DNA of 64,000 bases from Methylicorpusculum oleiharenae (GTDB lineage Bacteria > Pseudomonadota > Gammaproteobacteria > Methylococcales > Methylomonadaceae), in assembly GCF_009828925.2 (NCBI RefSeq), contig NZ_WUTY02000001.1, positions 682,001-746,000 of the forward strand. The letters are read 5' to 3'. Numbering within the stretch: the stretch's first letter is position 1; each line of letters opens with the position of its first letter. This document shows positions 45,081 through 53,860 of this stretch, piece by piece. A program made the translations under genes and the position numbers. The notes beneath the pieces are model-generated. The model was not told the origin of the DNA. It did not search any database and saw nothing but the letters and a program-made list of their open reading frames with translations.

Positions 45081-45818
45081 ATGCCAACTATTAATGTCTC
45101 GGATTCATTATTTGCAAGACTAGAAAAACACGCCGTCGGCTTCGCAACGCCTGAATCGGTGATTGAAATGTTACTCAATGAATATGAAGGAGTTGATGCA
45201 AGAAAAACATCAGTTCCTGATGCTGAAAATAATTTGGGCAATCGACGAATATTGAAAATACACGATGAGCTATTTCAATTTTTGAAGGAACGCGGTGTTA
45301 TTTTTATGCCTCGTCAAAAAGCGCACGAACGATTAAGCCAAGGCTATTGGTTTACCGGAAATGACAACTACCTATCGATTAGCTTTTACACTGGAGGTGA
45401 TACTTACGGCAAGACGCCCAACATTTGTTTTCATGTCTATCTAAGCGACCATTACCCGAACTCTTTGGGCAAATCGAATTCATCAATACCTTTGTGTTGC
45501 ATCCAGTTATCGAATATCTCGGGATCGGATAAATGGGAAACGAAAGAGCCTGTGATTACTAAAATCATAGAGGAGTTAAGCGGTTTTGAATGCAATCGGG
45601 TTGATGACGGCGTAGAAGGGCGTTGGAACCGTTATTATGAACACCGAAACTACAACAGTGCCGATTATCTGAAATGCCTAGAGGATTTTTTGACTAATGA
45701 TAAGCCAGTTATTGACGAGATCATTAGAACATCCAAAAACACAGAGATTTGTTTTTTGGACAAAGATAAATCTGATAGAAAAATAAACGCCATAGACAAA
45801 ATTCGGAATAAGCGTTAG
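45081..45818 (+). CDS. Unrecognised protein with ribbon-helix-helix-like N-terminus, ending at an amber codon
   Basis: 245 residues. The start MPTINVSDSLFARLEKHAVG plus PESVIEMLLNEYEG resembles the short SeqA/ribbon-helix-helix-type N-terminal domain placed before various effector domains. The rest (about 50-245) is a mixed alpha/beta region, with HDELFQFLKERGVIFMPRQKAHERLSQ and a GDTYGKTPNICFHVYLSDHYP stretch, and no active site I recognise. Base composition is AT-rich relative to neighbours, suggesting transfer. The next frame (45819-46199) continues directly in the same frame after the TAG stop, so this may be the first part of a 372-codon gene interrupted by one nonsense codon. Confidence 0.65.
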   Translation: MPTINVSDSLFARLEKHAVGFATPESVIEMLLNEYEGVDARKTSVPDAENNLGNRRILKIHDELFQFLKERGVIFMPRQKAHERLSQGYWFTGNDNYLSISFYTGGDTYGKTPNICFHVYLSDHYPNSLGKSNSSIPLCCIQLSNISGSDKWETKEPVITKIIEELSGFECNRVDDGVEGRWNRYYEHRNYNSADYLKCLEDFLTNDKPVIDEIIRTSKNTEICFLDKDKSDRKINAIDKIRNKR

Positions 45819-46199
45819 TTGGAAAACAGGAAAATTAGCCCCGCAACTGAACTTTTACTTGAAAGGATTTTTTATGATTGGATGCACATAAACGGGTCAG
45901 GTCTTGCAATCATGCATTTAAAAAATAGTTTGAAAGACCGCATTCCAAACAATTCATGTCACACTATTCACGAACATCTAGGACTGGATTGGGTCGATTG
46001 TTACCTGCGATCTTCTCAAACAATTGTCGGTTCGAATGTCAGGTATACAGTGTTTCAAAATTCGATAAGGCCCAGATTAAAGTTGGCTTTTCATTGGTTT
46101 CAACAAGGGATGGATTTTTTTATTCTGTCAAACTTTAACTTTTCAACATCCAATTCCGAATACCCAAAGAAAATAAGCAGCCCTGCATTGGCCTCTTAG
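45819..46199 (+). CDS. In-frame continuation after the amber stop (126 codons), start unclear
   Basis: This frame is open for 126 codons directly after the TAG at 45816-45818, in the same phase as the upstream gene. The only near start is TTG at 45819, without a ribosome-binding site. The first in-frame ATG is codon 22. The first 60 residues look protein-like (ATELLLERIFYDWMHINGSG, then HTIHEHLGLDWVDCYLR). The last 30 are less so. No family was recognised. It is either the C-terminal part of a broken or readthrough protein, or a fortuitous frame. Confidence 0.4.
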   Translation: MENRKISPATELLLERIFYDWMHINGSGLAIMHLKNSLKDRIPNNSCHTIHEHLGLDWVDCYLRSSQTIVGSNVRYTVFQNSIRPRLKLAFHWFQQGMDFFILSNFNFSTSNSEYPKKISSPALAS

Positions 46200-46328
46200 A
46201 ACAGGGAAAATCGTTGGACTGGCTGGCTATCAATTGTTTTAAGCATTGTATGGCTACCTGGAAAAAGCAGGCGCCAGATCCTGGAAAAAAGCGGTCGCTA
46301 GGTCCCTGGCCTGACGCCTTATCTTGAT

Positions 46329-46604
46329 TTAATCGTAACTGTAATGCTTACGCAATGGCTTAACCACTTCCCAATTGCTGTTGAGTCCTTCAGGGAAAAC
46401 AACCAAATCACCCGGCAAAATACGAACCGGCTCACCGCCCTCGGGAGTCACCAGAATTTCGCCTTCAAGAATATAAGCCGTTTCTGTTTCGTCGAAATCG
46501 ATCGTAAATGTAGACACTTCTTTTTCCCAAATGGCCCAACCGGCAACGCCTAATTCTTCCAAGCGTTCTTCACTGGGTTTATGTTCAATCGTAATTTGCG
46601 GCAT
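46329..46604 (-). CDS. Small cupin-domain protein (DUF861 type)
   Basis: A 91-residue single-domain cupin. It shows the two cupin motifs in shortened form: DETETAYILEGEILVTPEGG and RILPGDLVVFPEGLNSNWEV. It belongs to the cupin_3/DUF861 group, close to ureidoglycine-hydrolase-like and (S)-ureidoglycine aminohydrolase folds. The histidines typical of metal-binding cupins are mostly absent (Glu and Tyr occupy motif 1), so a metal-independent or binding function is possible. It stands alone on the minus strand. Confidence 0.85.
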   Translation of the reverse strand: MPQITIEHKPSEERLEELGVAGWAIWEKEVSTFTIDFDETETAYILEGEILVTPEGGEPVRILPGDLVVFPEGLNSNWEVVKPLRKHYSYD

Positions 46605-46680
46605 ATGATTCCTAAAACTTAAAATGATTCGAAGTGAAATTCTATCATTTTTTCGACCGCCCCCGGCTAGTGCTTAACAC

Positions 46681-46846
46681 CAGCAATTCCCAATTTGATG
46701 ATAAAAAAAAGGGGGGCGTAAGCTTTGCGAAGATGTCGGTAGCAGGGATGCTGCCGTCAAGCCCCCATGGATGGGTCTACGGTGTTCCTCGCAAGGCTTA
46801 CGACAACCCTCAATGCCAGATAAAAGTTCAAAAGGGGAAAATGCAG
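46681..46846. mobile_element. Repeat family A, copy 5 (with 9-bp target duplication)
   Basis: A 166-bp copy between the cupin and yedK genes. The left end CAGCAATTCCCAATTTGA is intact; the right end (46828-46846) is diverged. The flanks GCTTAACAC (46672-46680) and GCTTAAAAC (46847-46855) match at 8 of 9, consistent with the 9-bp duplication of copy 1. The hairpin is at 46737-46756 and CCATGG at 46765-46770, in the same order as copy 1. Confidence 0.85.
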
Positions 46847-46862
46847 GCTTAAAACAGTCTTA

Positions 46863-47525
46863 TCAGGATACTACAGCAATACAGCGTTTATCGTCATGGA
46901 CCGGATTATTGACCCAATCACTGACCGGAGTAACCGCCATCTTCTGATAAGCATCGTGTGCCAATAAGGCCTGAAGCAGGTCCGGCGGTTGCTGCTTGTC
47001 CAGCCAGTCATCATAGTGCTGCCGGCCAATAATGACGGGCATACGCTCGTGAATGGGTTGAATCAACGCATTGGCTGCCGTCGTGATAATGGTGCAGGAA
47101 TAGAGGATTTCCGCATCCTTTTCCCAATGCTCCCAAAGACCTGCTAACGCGAATAAGCCGTCATCAATCCGATGAATATGATGAGCCTGTTTACCCTGAT
47201 CCGTTTTGGCCCATTCATAAAATCCGTCAGCAGGAATCAGACAGCGCTTGCGCTGAAAGGCCGTTCTGAATGAGGGCTTTTCGGCCACAGTTTCCGCTCT
47301 TGCGTTAATCAGACGATGACCAATGATTGGGTCTTTCGCCCAGGGCGGAATGAGCCCCCAGAAAAGATTGACGGCTTTATGGCGGCCATCATCCAGCCGG
47401 ACGACCGCCAGAATTTTCTGACCGGGCGGGATGTTGTAACTGGTTTCGTAATTTGGCAAACGTTCCAGTTGAAACGCTTCAGTGATTAGTTCCGGCGTTG
47501 CCGTCAATGAAAATCTTCCGCACAT
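46863..47525 (-). CDS. yedK: SOS response-associated peptidase YedK (HMCES family)
   Basis: A 220-residue SRAP protein that forms a covalent thiazolidine link with abasic sites in single-stranded DNA through its N-terminal cysteine. Cys2 follows the initiator methionine (MCGRFSLTATPE). The other active-site residues are visible: Asn in RLINARAETV, Glu in GFYEW and His in PIHERMPVI. Full length for the family. The gene is convergent with nothing and has the family A repeat just beyond its 3' end. No LexA box was evident upstream. Confidence 0.95.
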   Translation of the reverse strand: MCGRFSLTATPELITEAFQLERLPNYETSYNIPPGQKILAVVRLDDGRHKAVNLFWGLIPPWAKDPIIGHRLINARAETVAEKPSFRTAFQRKRCLIPADGFYEWAKTDQGKQAHHIHRIDDGLFALAGLWEHWEKDAEILYSCTIITTAANALIQPIHERMPVIIGRQHYDDWLDKQQPPDLLQALLAHDAYQKMAVTPVSDWVNNPVHDDKRCIAVVS

Positions 47526-47707
47526 AAGATTCCCTGTGTTATTTGCGTAACAAGCTTACTTCCGGGAGCGCATGATAGACAAGAATTCTTTGCTTGGCTT
47601 TTACTCATAAGAAAGACGCCCTAGCAGTAAAACTAACAAAATGCAGGTAAAAACGGTTAAAATAGCCTGCTAACCATCCGCCCAATCCAATAGATCGATA
47701 TTTGACC

Positions 47708-48778
47708 ATGCATATTAAAAATAACACCGATGACTTGAGAATCAGTGAAATCAAAGAAGTCATTGCGCCTGTTACGGTTCATGATGAATACCCCATTACC
47801 GAGTTTGCAGCAGAAACCGTTGTAAAAACCCGGGCGGAGATTCACGATATTTTAACCGGGGATGATGATCGGCTCATGGTGGTGATCGGACCCTGCTCAA
47901 TTCACGACCCTAAAGCCGCGATTGAATATGGAAACCGTCTGAAAGCGGTTAAGGACGACCTAAGCAAGGATTTGCTGATTATCATGCGGGTTTATTTTGA
48001 AAAACCCAGAACAACTGTAGGCTGGAAAGGCTTGATCAACGATCCGGATCTGGATTCCAGTTTTGATATTAACAAGGGGTTACGCATCGCCCGGCGTTTG
48101 TTGCTGGATTTGAATAATCTGGGCATGCCGGCAGCGACTGAATACCTTGACTTGATTACGCCACAATACGTTTCCGATTTGATTTCATGGGGCGCAATCG
48201 GCGCGCGCACGACAGAAAGCCAGGTTCACCGCGAACTATCATCCGGCTTGTCGTGTGCAGTCGGCTTTAAAAATGCCACGGATGGGTCCATTAAAATTGC
48301 CATCGATGCCATCGGTGCTGCGATGAGTCCGCACCATTTTCTATCGTTAACCAAGGAAGGCCGTTCGGCTATTTTTTCAACGCGCGGCAATGAGGATGCG
48401 CATATCATCTTGCGCGGCGGCAATGGGGGCCCGAATTATGATGCCTTTAATGTTGCCAAAGTTGCCGAGGGTCTTGAGAATGCAAAATTAACACCCAATA
48501 TCATGATTGATTTCAGCCATGCCAACAGCCTGAAGCAGTACCAACGGCAGATGGTGGTCGGCGAGGATGTCGCCGAGCAGATTAGCGGGGGCGACAAACG
48601 CATTATCGGCGTGATGATAGAAAGCCACCTTAAACCGGGCAGCCAGAATGTCGTCCCGGGCAAACCGTTGAACTATGGACAAAGTATTACCGATGCCTGT
48701 CTGGGATGGAACGACTCGGTACAGCTATTAAACAATTTGGCCAAAGCCGTTCAGCAACGCAGAATGATCGAAAACTGA
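47708..48778 (+). CDS. aroG: 3-deoxy-7-phosphoheptulonate synthase (AroF/G/H type)
   Basis: DAHP synthase condenses phosphoenolpyruvate and erythrose-4-phosphate, the first step of aromatic amino-acid biosynthesis. The 356-residue protein has the type I-alpha signatures: [11 protein letters not shown] with the metal-binding cysteine, [46 protein letters not shown] and [10 protein letters not shown]. Residues near the N-terminus ([11 protein letters not shown]) belong to the feedback-binding region, but which aromatic acid inhibits it cannot be told. The ATG at 47708 is preferred over a TTG two codons upstream. It lies 11 bases before thiSG. Confidence 0.93.
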   Translation: MHIKNNTDDLRISEIKEVIAPVTVHDEYPITEFAAETVVKTRAEIHDILTGDDDRLMVVIGPCSIHDPKAAIEYGNRLKAVKDDLSKDLLIIMRVYFEKPRTTVGWKGLINDPDLDSSFDINKGLRIARRLLLDLNNLGMPAATEYLDLITPQYVSDLISWGAIGARTTESQVHRELSSGLSCAVGFKNATDGSIKIAIDAIGAAMSPHHFLSLTKEGRSAIFSTRGNEDAHIILRGGNGGPNYDAFNVAKVAEGLENAKLTPNIMIDFSHANSLKQYQRQMVVGEDVAEQISGGDKRIIGVMIESHLKPGSQNVVPGKPLNYGQSITDACLGWNDSVQLLNNLAKAVQQRRMIEN

Positions 48779-48789
48779 GGAGAAAGAGT

Positions 48790-49767
48790 GTGAATGTATT
48801 TGTAAATGGCGAAACCCTGACATACCCTGATGGAACGACGGTTGATCAGGTAGTTGCGGCGATGGGCTTAACCGGAAAACGCATTGCTGTTGAATTTAAC
48901 AAAGAAATCCTGCCGTTTGACAGTTACGCCAAGCAACATTTAAAAGAAGGGGACCGTCTGGAAATAGTTCATGCCATAGGCGGCGGGCAGGACGATTCTT
49001 TTACCGTCGCGGGCCGCAGCTTTCGCTCCCGTTTATTGGTGGGCACCGGAAAATATAAAGACATGGAAGAAACCCGACTGGCCATCGAGGCCAGCGGCGC
49101 AGAAATTGTAACGGTTGCGATACGCCGAACCAATATCGGCCAAAACCCCGGCGAACCCAATCTGCTGGATATCATTTCGCCCGATAAATATACGATTTTA
49201 CCTAACACGGCCGGTTGTTATACCGCAGATGATGCCGTGCGCACCTGCCGTTTGGGCCGGGAATTGCTGGGCGGCCATAATCTGGTCAAACTGGAAGTGT
49301 TGGCGGATCAAAAAACCCTGTTTCCCGATGTCGCTGAAACCTACAAAGCAGCTGAATTATTGGTTAAAGATGGCTTTGACGTCATGGTGTATACCAATGA
49401 CGATCCCATTGCCGCAAAGCGACTGGAAGAAATCGGCTGTGTCGCCGTAATGCCGCTGGCAGCACCCATAGGCTCAGGCCTTGGCATTCGCAACCCGTAT
49501 AACATATTGACTATCGTTGAAAACGCCTCAGTGCCGATTCTGGTAGATGCCGGCGTCGGCACTGCATCTGATGCCGCTATTGCCATGGAGTTAGGTTGCG
49601 CCGGCGTACTGATGAACACCGCGATTGCAGCCGCGCAAAATCCAGTGTTAATGGCCGAAGCGATGAAAAAAGGTATTGAAGCAGGTAGGCTTGCATTTTT
49701 GGCTGGCAGAATGCCCAGAAAGCGGTTTGCGTCAGCATCATCGCCCATAGACGGTTTGTTTTTGTAA
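48790..49767 (+). CDS. thiSG: Fused sulfur carrier ThiS - thiazole synthase ThiG
   Basis: One 325-residue chain joins two thiamine-biosynthesis proteins. Residues 1-67 are ThiS ([20 protein letters not shown] ... [14 protein letters not shown]), normally ending in the Gly-Gly that becomes a thiocarboxylate. Without a stop it runs into ThiG at about 70 ([19 protein letters not shown]). ThiG carries the usual PLPN-type motifs and EVTVAIRR-like segment with the Schiff-base lysine in LVKLEVLAD. The ThiS C-terminus is therefore not free, so processing or a different mechanism would be required. Such fusions are known in some proteobacteria. The GTG at 48790 follows GAGGAG at 7 bases. It sits between aroG and trmB. 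Confidence 0.9.
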   Translation: MNVFVNGETLTYPDGTTVDQVVAAMGLTGKRIAVEFNKEILPFDSYAKQHLKEGDRLEIVHAIGGGQDDSFTVAGRSFRSRLLVGTGKYKDMEETRLAIEASGAEIVTVAIRRTNIGQNPGEPNLLDIISPDKYTILPNTAGCYTADDAVRTCRLGRELLGGHNLVKLEVLADQKTLFPDVAETYKAAELLVKDGFDVMVYTNDDPIAAKRLEEIGCVAVMPLAAPIGSGLGIRNPYNILTIVENASVPILVDAGVGTASDAAIAMELGCAGVLMNTAIAAAQNPVLMAEAMKKGIEAGRLAFLAGRMPRKRFASASSPIDGLFL

Positions 49768-49907
49768 ACTTTTACGCTGTGCCGGATTAAGCGACCACTT
49801 ACCCGGCCTGCGGTTACAAGACACCGCCATATCAACAGCATTTCTTTTTGCTTAAGACACTGTCATGACGCCTTTAGCATTAACCTATTTTTACTTTTAC
49901 ACGCATC

Positions 49908-50594
49908 ATGTTATCTGAGCCAACGGCCCCCCGAAGAATTCGCAGTTTTATTCGCAGACAAGGGCGTATTACTCCCGGCCAGGAACTCGCTTTGGCAAAC
50001 CATTGGGATACTTTTTGCCTGGATCCTGACGCAGAATGCTGTTTTGCTGAAGCGTTCGGACGAGAAGCGCCGACCGTTCTTGAAATCGGCTTCGGCAATG
50101 GCGAAAGTCTGGCACAAATGGCGGCGGATTCACCGGATACCAATTTTGTAGGTATTGAAGTACATAAACCCGGAGTTGGGCATTTATTGATGCTCACGGA
50201 ACAACTCGGCTTAACCAACCTCAGAATTTATTGCCATGATGCGGTTGAGATACTGGAACGCCGGATCAAAGACCACAGTCTGGACGGAATTCATCTTTTT
50301 TTTGCAGACCCCTGGCCTAAGAAAAAACACCACAAAAGAAGAATCGTCAGGCCCGAATTTATCAGCACGGTCGTCAAAAAATTGAAACCCGGCGGCTATT
50401 TTCATGCGGCAACCGATTGGGAAAATTATGCCCAGCATATGCTGGAAGTATTAAACGCCGAGCCTGAGCTCAGCAACAGCGGTTTGACCGGTGATTACTG
50501 CGAACGCCCCGAATACAGACCGGTAACCAAGTTTGAAAACCGTGGACTGCGTTTAGGTCATGGCGTATGGGATTTGATTTTTATCCGTAACTAA
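49908..50594 (+). CDS. trmB: tRNA (guanine-N7)-methyltransferase
   Basis: TrmB makes 7-methylguanosine at position 46 of tRNAs. The 228-residue Rossmann methyltransferase has the SAM-binding LEIGFGNGESLAQMA, the NFVGIEVHKPGVG strand, and the family-specific HLFFADPWPKKKHHKRR active-site loop. It ends PVTKFENRGLRLGHGVWDL, which is characteristic. It follows thiSG by 140 bases, a gene order also found in pseudomonads. It is probably transcribed with, or close to, the thiamine gene. Confidence 0.96.
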   Translation: MLSEPTAPRRIRSFIRRQGRITPGQELALANHWDTFCLDPDAECCFAEAFGREAPTVLEIGFGNGESLAQMAADSPDTNFVGIEVHKPGVGHLLMLTEQLGLTNLRIYCHDAVEILERRIKDHSLDGIHLFFADPWPKKKHHKRRIVRPEFISTVVKKLKPGGYFHAATDWENYAQHMLEVLNAEPELSNSGLTGDYCERPEYRPVTKFENRGLRLGHGVWDLIFIRN

Positions 50595-50829
50595 AAGATT
50601 TCCGCAAGAACAGGCTTGCCTCCGCTTTAACGTCGATAATTCAACACTTCCCGCTTCAATCAAAAATTTGCTGTACATCCATTTAAGTTTCAACGTGTTG
50701 AGTGCTGCCGCTGTCTGTCTCAATTGTGTTGACTTAAGAAATAAGGTTTGCCAATGTAGCAAGAAACCTTCAGGGCCTACCCGAAGTGGCTAAACTTTGC
50801 AGCACAGGGTTAATCCTATGGGTAAAATC
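50595..50829. other. Intergenic sequence without a recognised gene
   Basis: About 235 bases after trmB that contain no recognisable gene, terminator or promoter. Repeat family A copy 6 follows directly. Confidence 0.4.
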
Positions 50830-50994
50830 CTGCACTTCCCGGTTTGAACTTTTAATGTCGTTTTGAGGGTTGTCGTAAGCCTTGCCAGGAACGCCGTAAA
50901 CCCATCCATGGCGACTTGACGGCAGTATCCCTGCTGCCGACATCCGCGCAAAGCTTACGACGCCCCTTTTTTATCACCAAACTGGGAATTGCTG
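50830..50994. mobile_element. Repeat family A, copy 6 (inverted orientation)
   Basis: A 165-bp copy with ends CTGCACTTCCCGGTTTGA (50830-50847) and CCAAACTGGGAATTGCTG (50977-50994). The hairpin is at 50920-50939 and CCATGG at 50906-50911, in the reverse order to copy 1. No target duplication is detectable. It lies 45 bases before cbpA and could carry part of its promoter region. Confidence 0.82.
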
Positions 50995-51039
50995 TCAAAG
51001 GATCACTGTTTAACACTATCCATTGGTTAACCGCACGCT

Positions 51040-51993
51040 ATGAAATTTAAAGATTACTATCAAATTATGGGCGTTTCTCGCTCTGCGACTCAGGAAGAGA
51101 TCAAGCGGGCTTATCGTAAATTAGCGCGAAAATATCATCCCGATGTCAGCAAGGAAAAAAATGCCGAAGCTAAATTTAAAGAGTTAGGCGAAGCCTATGA
51201 GGTATTAAAAGACCCGGAAAAAAGAACGGCCTACGATAAATTGGGCGCTAACTGGAAAGCCGGACAGGATTTCAATCCTCCGCCCGATTGGGAACAAGCA
51301 TTTGAATTCAAGGGCGGAGGATTTACCAGTGACGAAGCCGGTGTCTACAGTGATTTCTTTGAGCAATTATTCGGCCATACGGGTTTCAGAAGTGCAGGCC
51401 GCGAACATTTCAACGTTCATAACCGAGGCCAGGATACGCATGCCAAAATCACAATTGACCTGGAAGAGAGCATCACCGGCGCAACAAAGACGATTATTTT
51501 CAACATCCCCGAGACCGATGCGAAAGGGTATTTGCAACTAAAACAAAGATCCCTGAATATCAAAATACCCAAAGGCATCAAACCGGGCCAGCATATCAGA
51601 CTTTCAGGCCAGGGTAGCCCTGGACTGGGCGGCGCGCAAGCCGGTGATTTATTACTCGAGGTCGCATTTAATCCACATCGGCTCTATCATGTCATCGATA
51701 CCGATATTTACCTGGATTTACCGGTGACGCCCTGGGAGGCTGCATTGGGCGCCAAAATCAAGGTACCCACGCCAGAAGGCCCTGTCGACCTGAGCATCCC
51801 TGCCAATTCCAGACAAGGCAGCAAACTGCGAATAAAAGGTCGAGGCTTACCCTCGAAAAATCCGGGCGATTTTTATGTTGTGCTGCAAATTACACTGCCA
51901 CCGGCCGATTCTGAAGCGGCTCGCTCGGTTTACCGGCAAATGCAAGTACAACTGGATTTTAATCCGCGTCAATCGCTAGGACTCAGCTTATGA
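51040..51993 (+). CDS. cbpA: Curved DNA-binding protein CbpA (DnaJ homologue)
   Basis: A 317-residue type II J-protein. The J domain (about 1-70) has the essential HPD tripeptide at 33-35 ([10 protein letters not shown]). A glycine/phenylalanine-rich linker follows (about 75-125, [23 protein letters not shown]). The C-terminal substrate-binding domains are present ([20 protein letters not shown] onwards, with [20 protein letters not shown]). There is no zinc-finger domain, as expected for CbpA. It overlaps the gene of its modulator CbpM by 4 bases, so this is the standard cbpA-cbpM pair. Confidence 0.93.
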   Translation: MKFKDYYQIMGVSRSATQEEIKRAYRKLARKYHPDVSKEKNAEAKFKELGEAYEVLKDPEKRTAYDKLGANWKAGQDFNPPPDWEQAFEFKGGGFTSDEAGVYSDFFEQLFGHTGFRSAGREHFNVHNRGQDTHAKITIDLEESITGATKTIIFNIPETDAKGYLQLKQRSLNIKIPKGIKPGQHIRLSGQGSPGLGGAQAGDLLLEVAFNPHRLYHVIDTDIYLDLPVTPWEAALGAKIKVPTPEGPVDLSIPANSRQGSKLRIKGRGLPSKNPGDFYVVLQITLPPADSEAARSVYRQMQVQLDFNPRQSLGLSL

Positions 51994-52319
51994 AATCATC
52001 TGATTTGTTATTAGTGTATACCGGCACCGTGATTGAAGAAGACAGCCTGACATTGGGCCAGCTCTGCAAAGCCTGCGGCACCAATGCCGATATGATCATC
52101 AGTCTCGTCGAAGAGAGTATCATTGAACCCAGCGGCGAAAACATTCATGAATGGCTTTTTTCAGGTGCCAATCTGGTTCGCGCACGTTTTGCTCTGAGGC
52201 TGCAACGGGATTTGGGCATCAATCTGGCAGGAATTGCCCTGGTTCTGGATTTAATGGAAGAACGGGAGATGCTGCGTGCGCAAATTGCCGCGTCAGAACA
52301 CCGCCATTACCTGCGTTAA
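51990..52319 (+). CDS. cbpM: Chaperone modulator CbpM
   Basis: A 109-residue MerR-like HTH protein that binds the J domain of CbpA and inhibits its co-chaperone and DNA-binding activities. It begins with the ATGA overlap after cbpA. The [45 protein letters not shown] and [11 protein letters not shown] segments fit the CbpM pattern. Co-translation with cbpA sets the ratio of chaperone and inhibitor. Normal length. Confidence 0.92.
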   Translation: MKSSDLLLVYTGTVIEEDSLTLGQLCKACGTNADMIISLVEESIIEPSGENIHEWLFSGANLVRARFALRLQRDLGINLAGIALVLDLMEEREMLRAQIAASEHRHYLR

Positions 52320-52321
52320 TG

Positions 52322-52352
52322 GTAACTACTCGCCCACTTAGATTTGAGGATG
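52322..52352. repeat. Repeat family C, fragment
   Basis: GTAACTACTCGCCCACTT matches the left terminus of family C. The resemblance fades within about 30-40 bases and no right end is present. It lies in the short gap between cbpM and the ene-reductase gene. Confidence 0.5.
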
Positions 52353-52431
52353 CAGGTGATTGATTGAAAAATTACCTGATTAATCTTTATAGCCGATTGC
52401 ACTTTTTGTTTAATTCAACCCGGGAAGTACC

Positions 52432-53511
52432 ATGCCAACTAGTTTATTCACGCCGGTTATTGCCGGAAGTCTCTCATTAAAAAATCGAATCGTCATGGCG
52501 CCTTTGACCCGCAGCCGGTCAAAACAACCTGGCGATATTCCCTGGGAATTGAATGCCACGTATTACCGCCAGCGAGCTACCGCTGGATTAATCATTGCCG
52601 AAGCAACTCAAATCTCACCGCAAGGTAAAGGCTATGCCTATACGCCGGGCATTTACAGTGATGAACAGATCGAGGGCTGGCGGAAAGTAACCTCGGCCGT
52701 TCATGAAGAAGGCGGCCTGATTGTGTTGCAGCTTTGGCATGTTGGCCGCGTTTCACACCGCGACTTGCAACCGGGTCATCAACTGCCCGTTGCGCCATCG
52801 GCCATTAAAATTGAAGGCAACGCATTTACCGAGGATGGCTTTAAGCCCTACGAGACACCAAGAGCACTGGAACTATCCGAAATACCCATAATCATTGACC
52901 ACTATCGATCAGCAGCCATTAATGCACTTAAAGCGGGATTTGACGGTATTGAAGTGCATGCCGCCAATGGTTATTTACTGGATCAGTTCCTGCGCGATGG
53001 TTCCAACCTCAGAGCCGATGCCTATGGCGGATCTATCGAAAATCGTGCTCGCTTTTTGTTTGAGGTATTAGCGGCAGTATCTGAGGCAATAGGACCGGAT
53101 AAAGTAGGTTTGCGATTATCTCCGACCAATCCCTTTAACGACATGACGGACAGTGATCCCCAAACCCATTTTGCTTATGTCATTGAGCAGTTAAACCGAT
53201 TCAACTTAGCTTATCTTCACATCGTCGAACGTATGATTCCGGTTGAAGAGGATCATTCCACCTTTGATTTTGATGTGTTAAGACAGCATTTCAAAGGCGT
53301 TTATATTGCCAACGGCGGCTACACTTTGGCCAGCGCAAACGAGAGCATTGCCGCGAAGCGCTGCGATCTGGTGGCGTTCGGCAAGCCTTTTATCGCCAAT
53401 CCTGATTTGGTGGCGCGATTCAAAATCAATGCGCCCTTGAATGAGCCGGACTTTGATACGTTCTATGGCGGCGGGGAAAAAGGTTACACCGATTATCCCG
53501 CACTCAAATGA
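52432..53511 (+). CDS. nemA: Old-yellow-enzyme-family ene-reductase (NemA-like)
   Basis: A 359-residue FMN enzyme that reduces activated C=C bonds, N-ethylmaleimide and nitrate esters with NAD(P)H. Family motifs are MAPLTRSRSKQPGDIP near the start, QLWHVGRVSH, the substrate-orienting pair in GFDGIEVHAANGYLLDQFL (His-x-x-Asn), and FGKPFIANPDLV for FMN phosphate. GGAAG precedes the ATG. Usually part of an electrophile response with a TetR regulator NemR, which is not present here. The 3' end is only 5 bases from the convergent small gene. Confidence 0.92.
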   Translation: MPTSLFTPVIAGSLSLKNRIVMAPLTRSRSKQPGDIPWELNATYYRQRATAGLIIAEATQISPQGKGYAYTPGIYSDEQIEGWRKVTSAVHEEGGLIVLQLWHVGRVSHRDLQPGHQLPVAPSAIKIEGNAFTEDGFKPYETPRALELSEIPIIIDHYRSAAINALKAGFDGIEVHAANGYLLDQFLRDGSNLRADAYGGSIENRARFLFEVLAAVSEAIGPDKVGLRLSPTNPFNDMTDSDPQTHFAYVIEQLNRFNLAYLHIVERMIPVEEDHSTFDFDVLRQHFKGVYIANGGYTLASANESIAAKRCDLVAFGKPFIANPDLVARFKINAPLNEPDFDTFYGGGEKGYTDYPALK

Positions 53512-53516
53512 TGGCC

Positions 53517-53717
53517 TTATCGCCCTAAAGCGAGTTCATGTTCGTCAAGACTAAAAAACCGCGATGGCTCTGAACCCGCTGAAGGGGCCATTCTTTTGTT
53601 ATCGACCAGCAAATGCAATAAGGCTTGGTCGATAGCCGGCAAGAAGCTGACACAGACTTCGTCCATATCCAGCGGAAAAGTGTATTGAGCCGTTAGTGCG
53701 TTGCATCCATCATTCAT
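53517..53717 (-). CDS. Putative 66-residue protein of unknown function
   Basis: A small frame from the ATG at 53717 (GGAA six bases upstream) encoding a soluble 66-residue protein. It has two cysteines in its first half and acidic, hydrophobic composition (PLDMDEVCVSFLPAIDQALL, then RFFSLDEHELAL). It lies 143 bases after the ATP-grasp-like gene on the same strand and 5 bases from the end of nemA. The ribosome-binding site and codon character favour a real gene, but there is no recognised family. A role with the ATP-grasp protein, possibly as its substrate, is only a positional hint. Confidence 0.4.
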   Translation of the reverse strand: MNDGCNALTAQYTFPLDMDEVCVSFLPAIDQALLHLLVDNKRMAPSAGSEPSRFFSLDEHELALGR

Positions 53718-53804
53718 AAATAATTCCGGAAAAATAAAACTGAATTATCGCCGTTTGATATGACAGATTCGTGACATCTTAAAAAGGCCTACGGACAGTC
53801 CCAT

Positions 53805-53827
53805 CACCTTTCAGAAGGGTGTTTTTT
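53805..53827 (+). terminator. Possible terminator, plus strand
   Basis: CACCTTTCAGAAGGGTG folds into a short stem with one bulge and is followed by TTTTTT. It would end rightward transcripts reading past nemA. The stem is short, so support is moderate. Confidence 0.4.
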
Positions 53828-53860
53828 GAACACATCCCGACACAGGACACTGATTTTCGC

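Noticed and set aside
46634-46852. Plus-strand frame of 72 codons near the yedK gene
   Set aside because: It is the reading of family A repeat copy 5 and is not conserved as a protein.
47526-48790. Thiamine-pyrophosphate riboswitch before the thiamine gene
   Set aside because: No CUGAGA-type core or matching helices were found upstream of aroG or thiSG.
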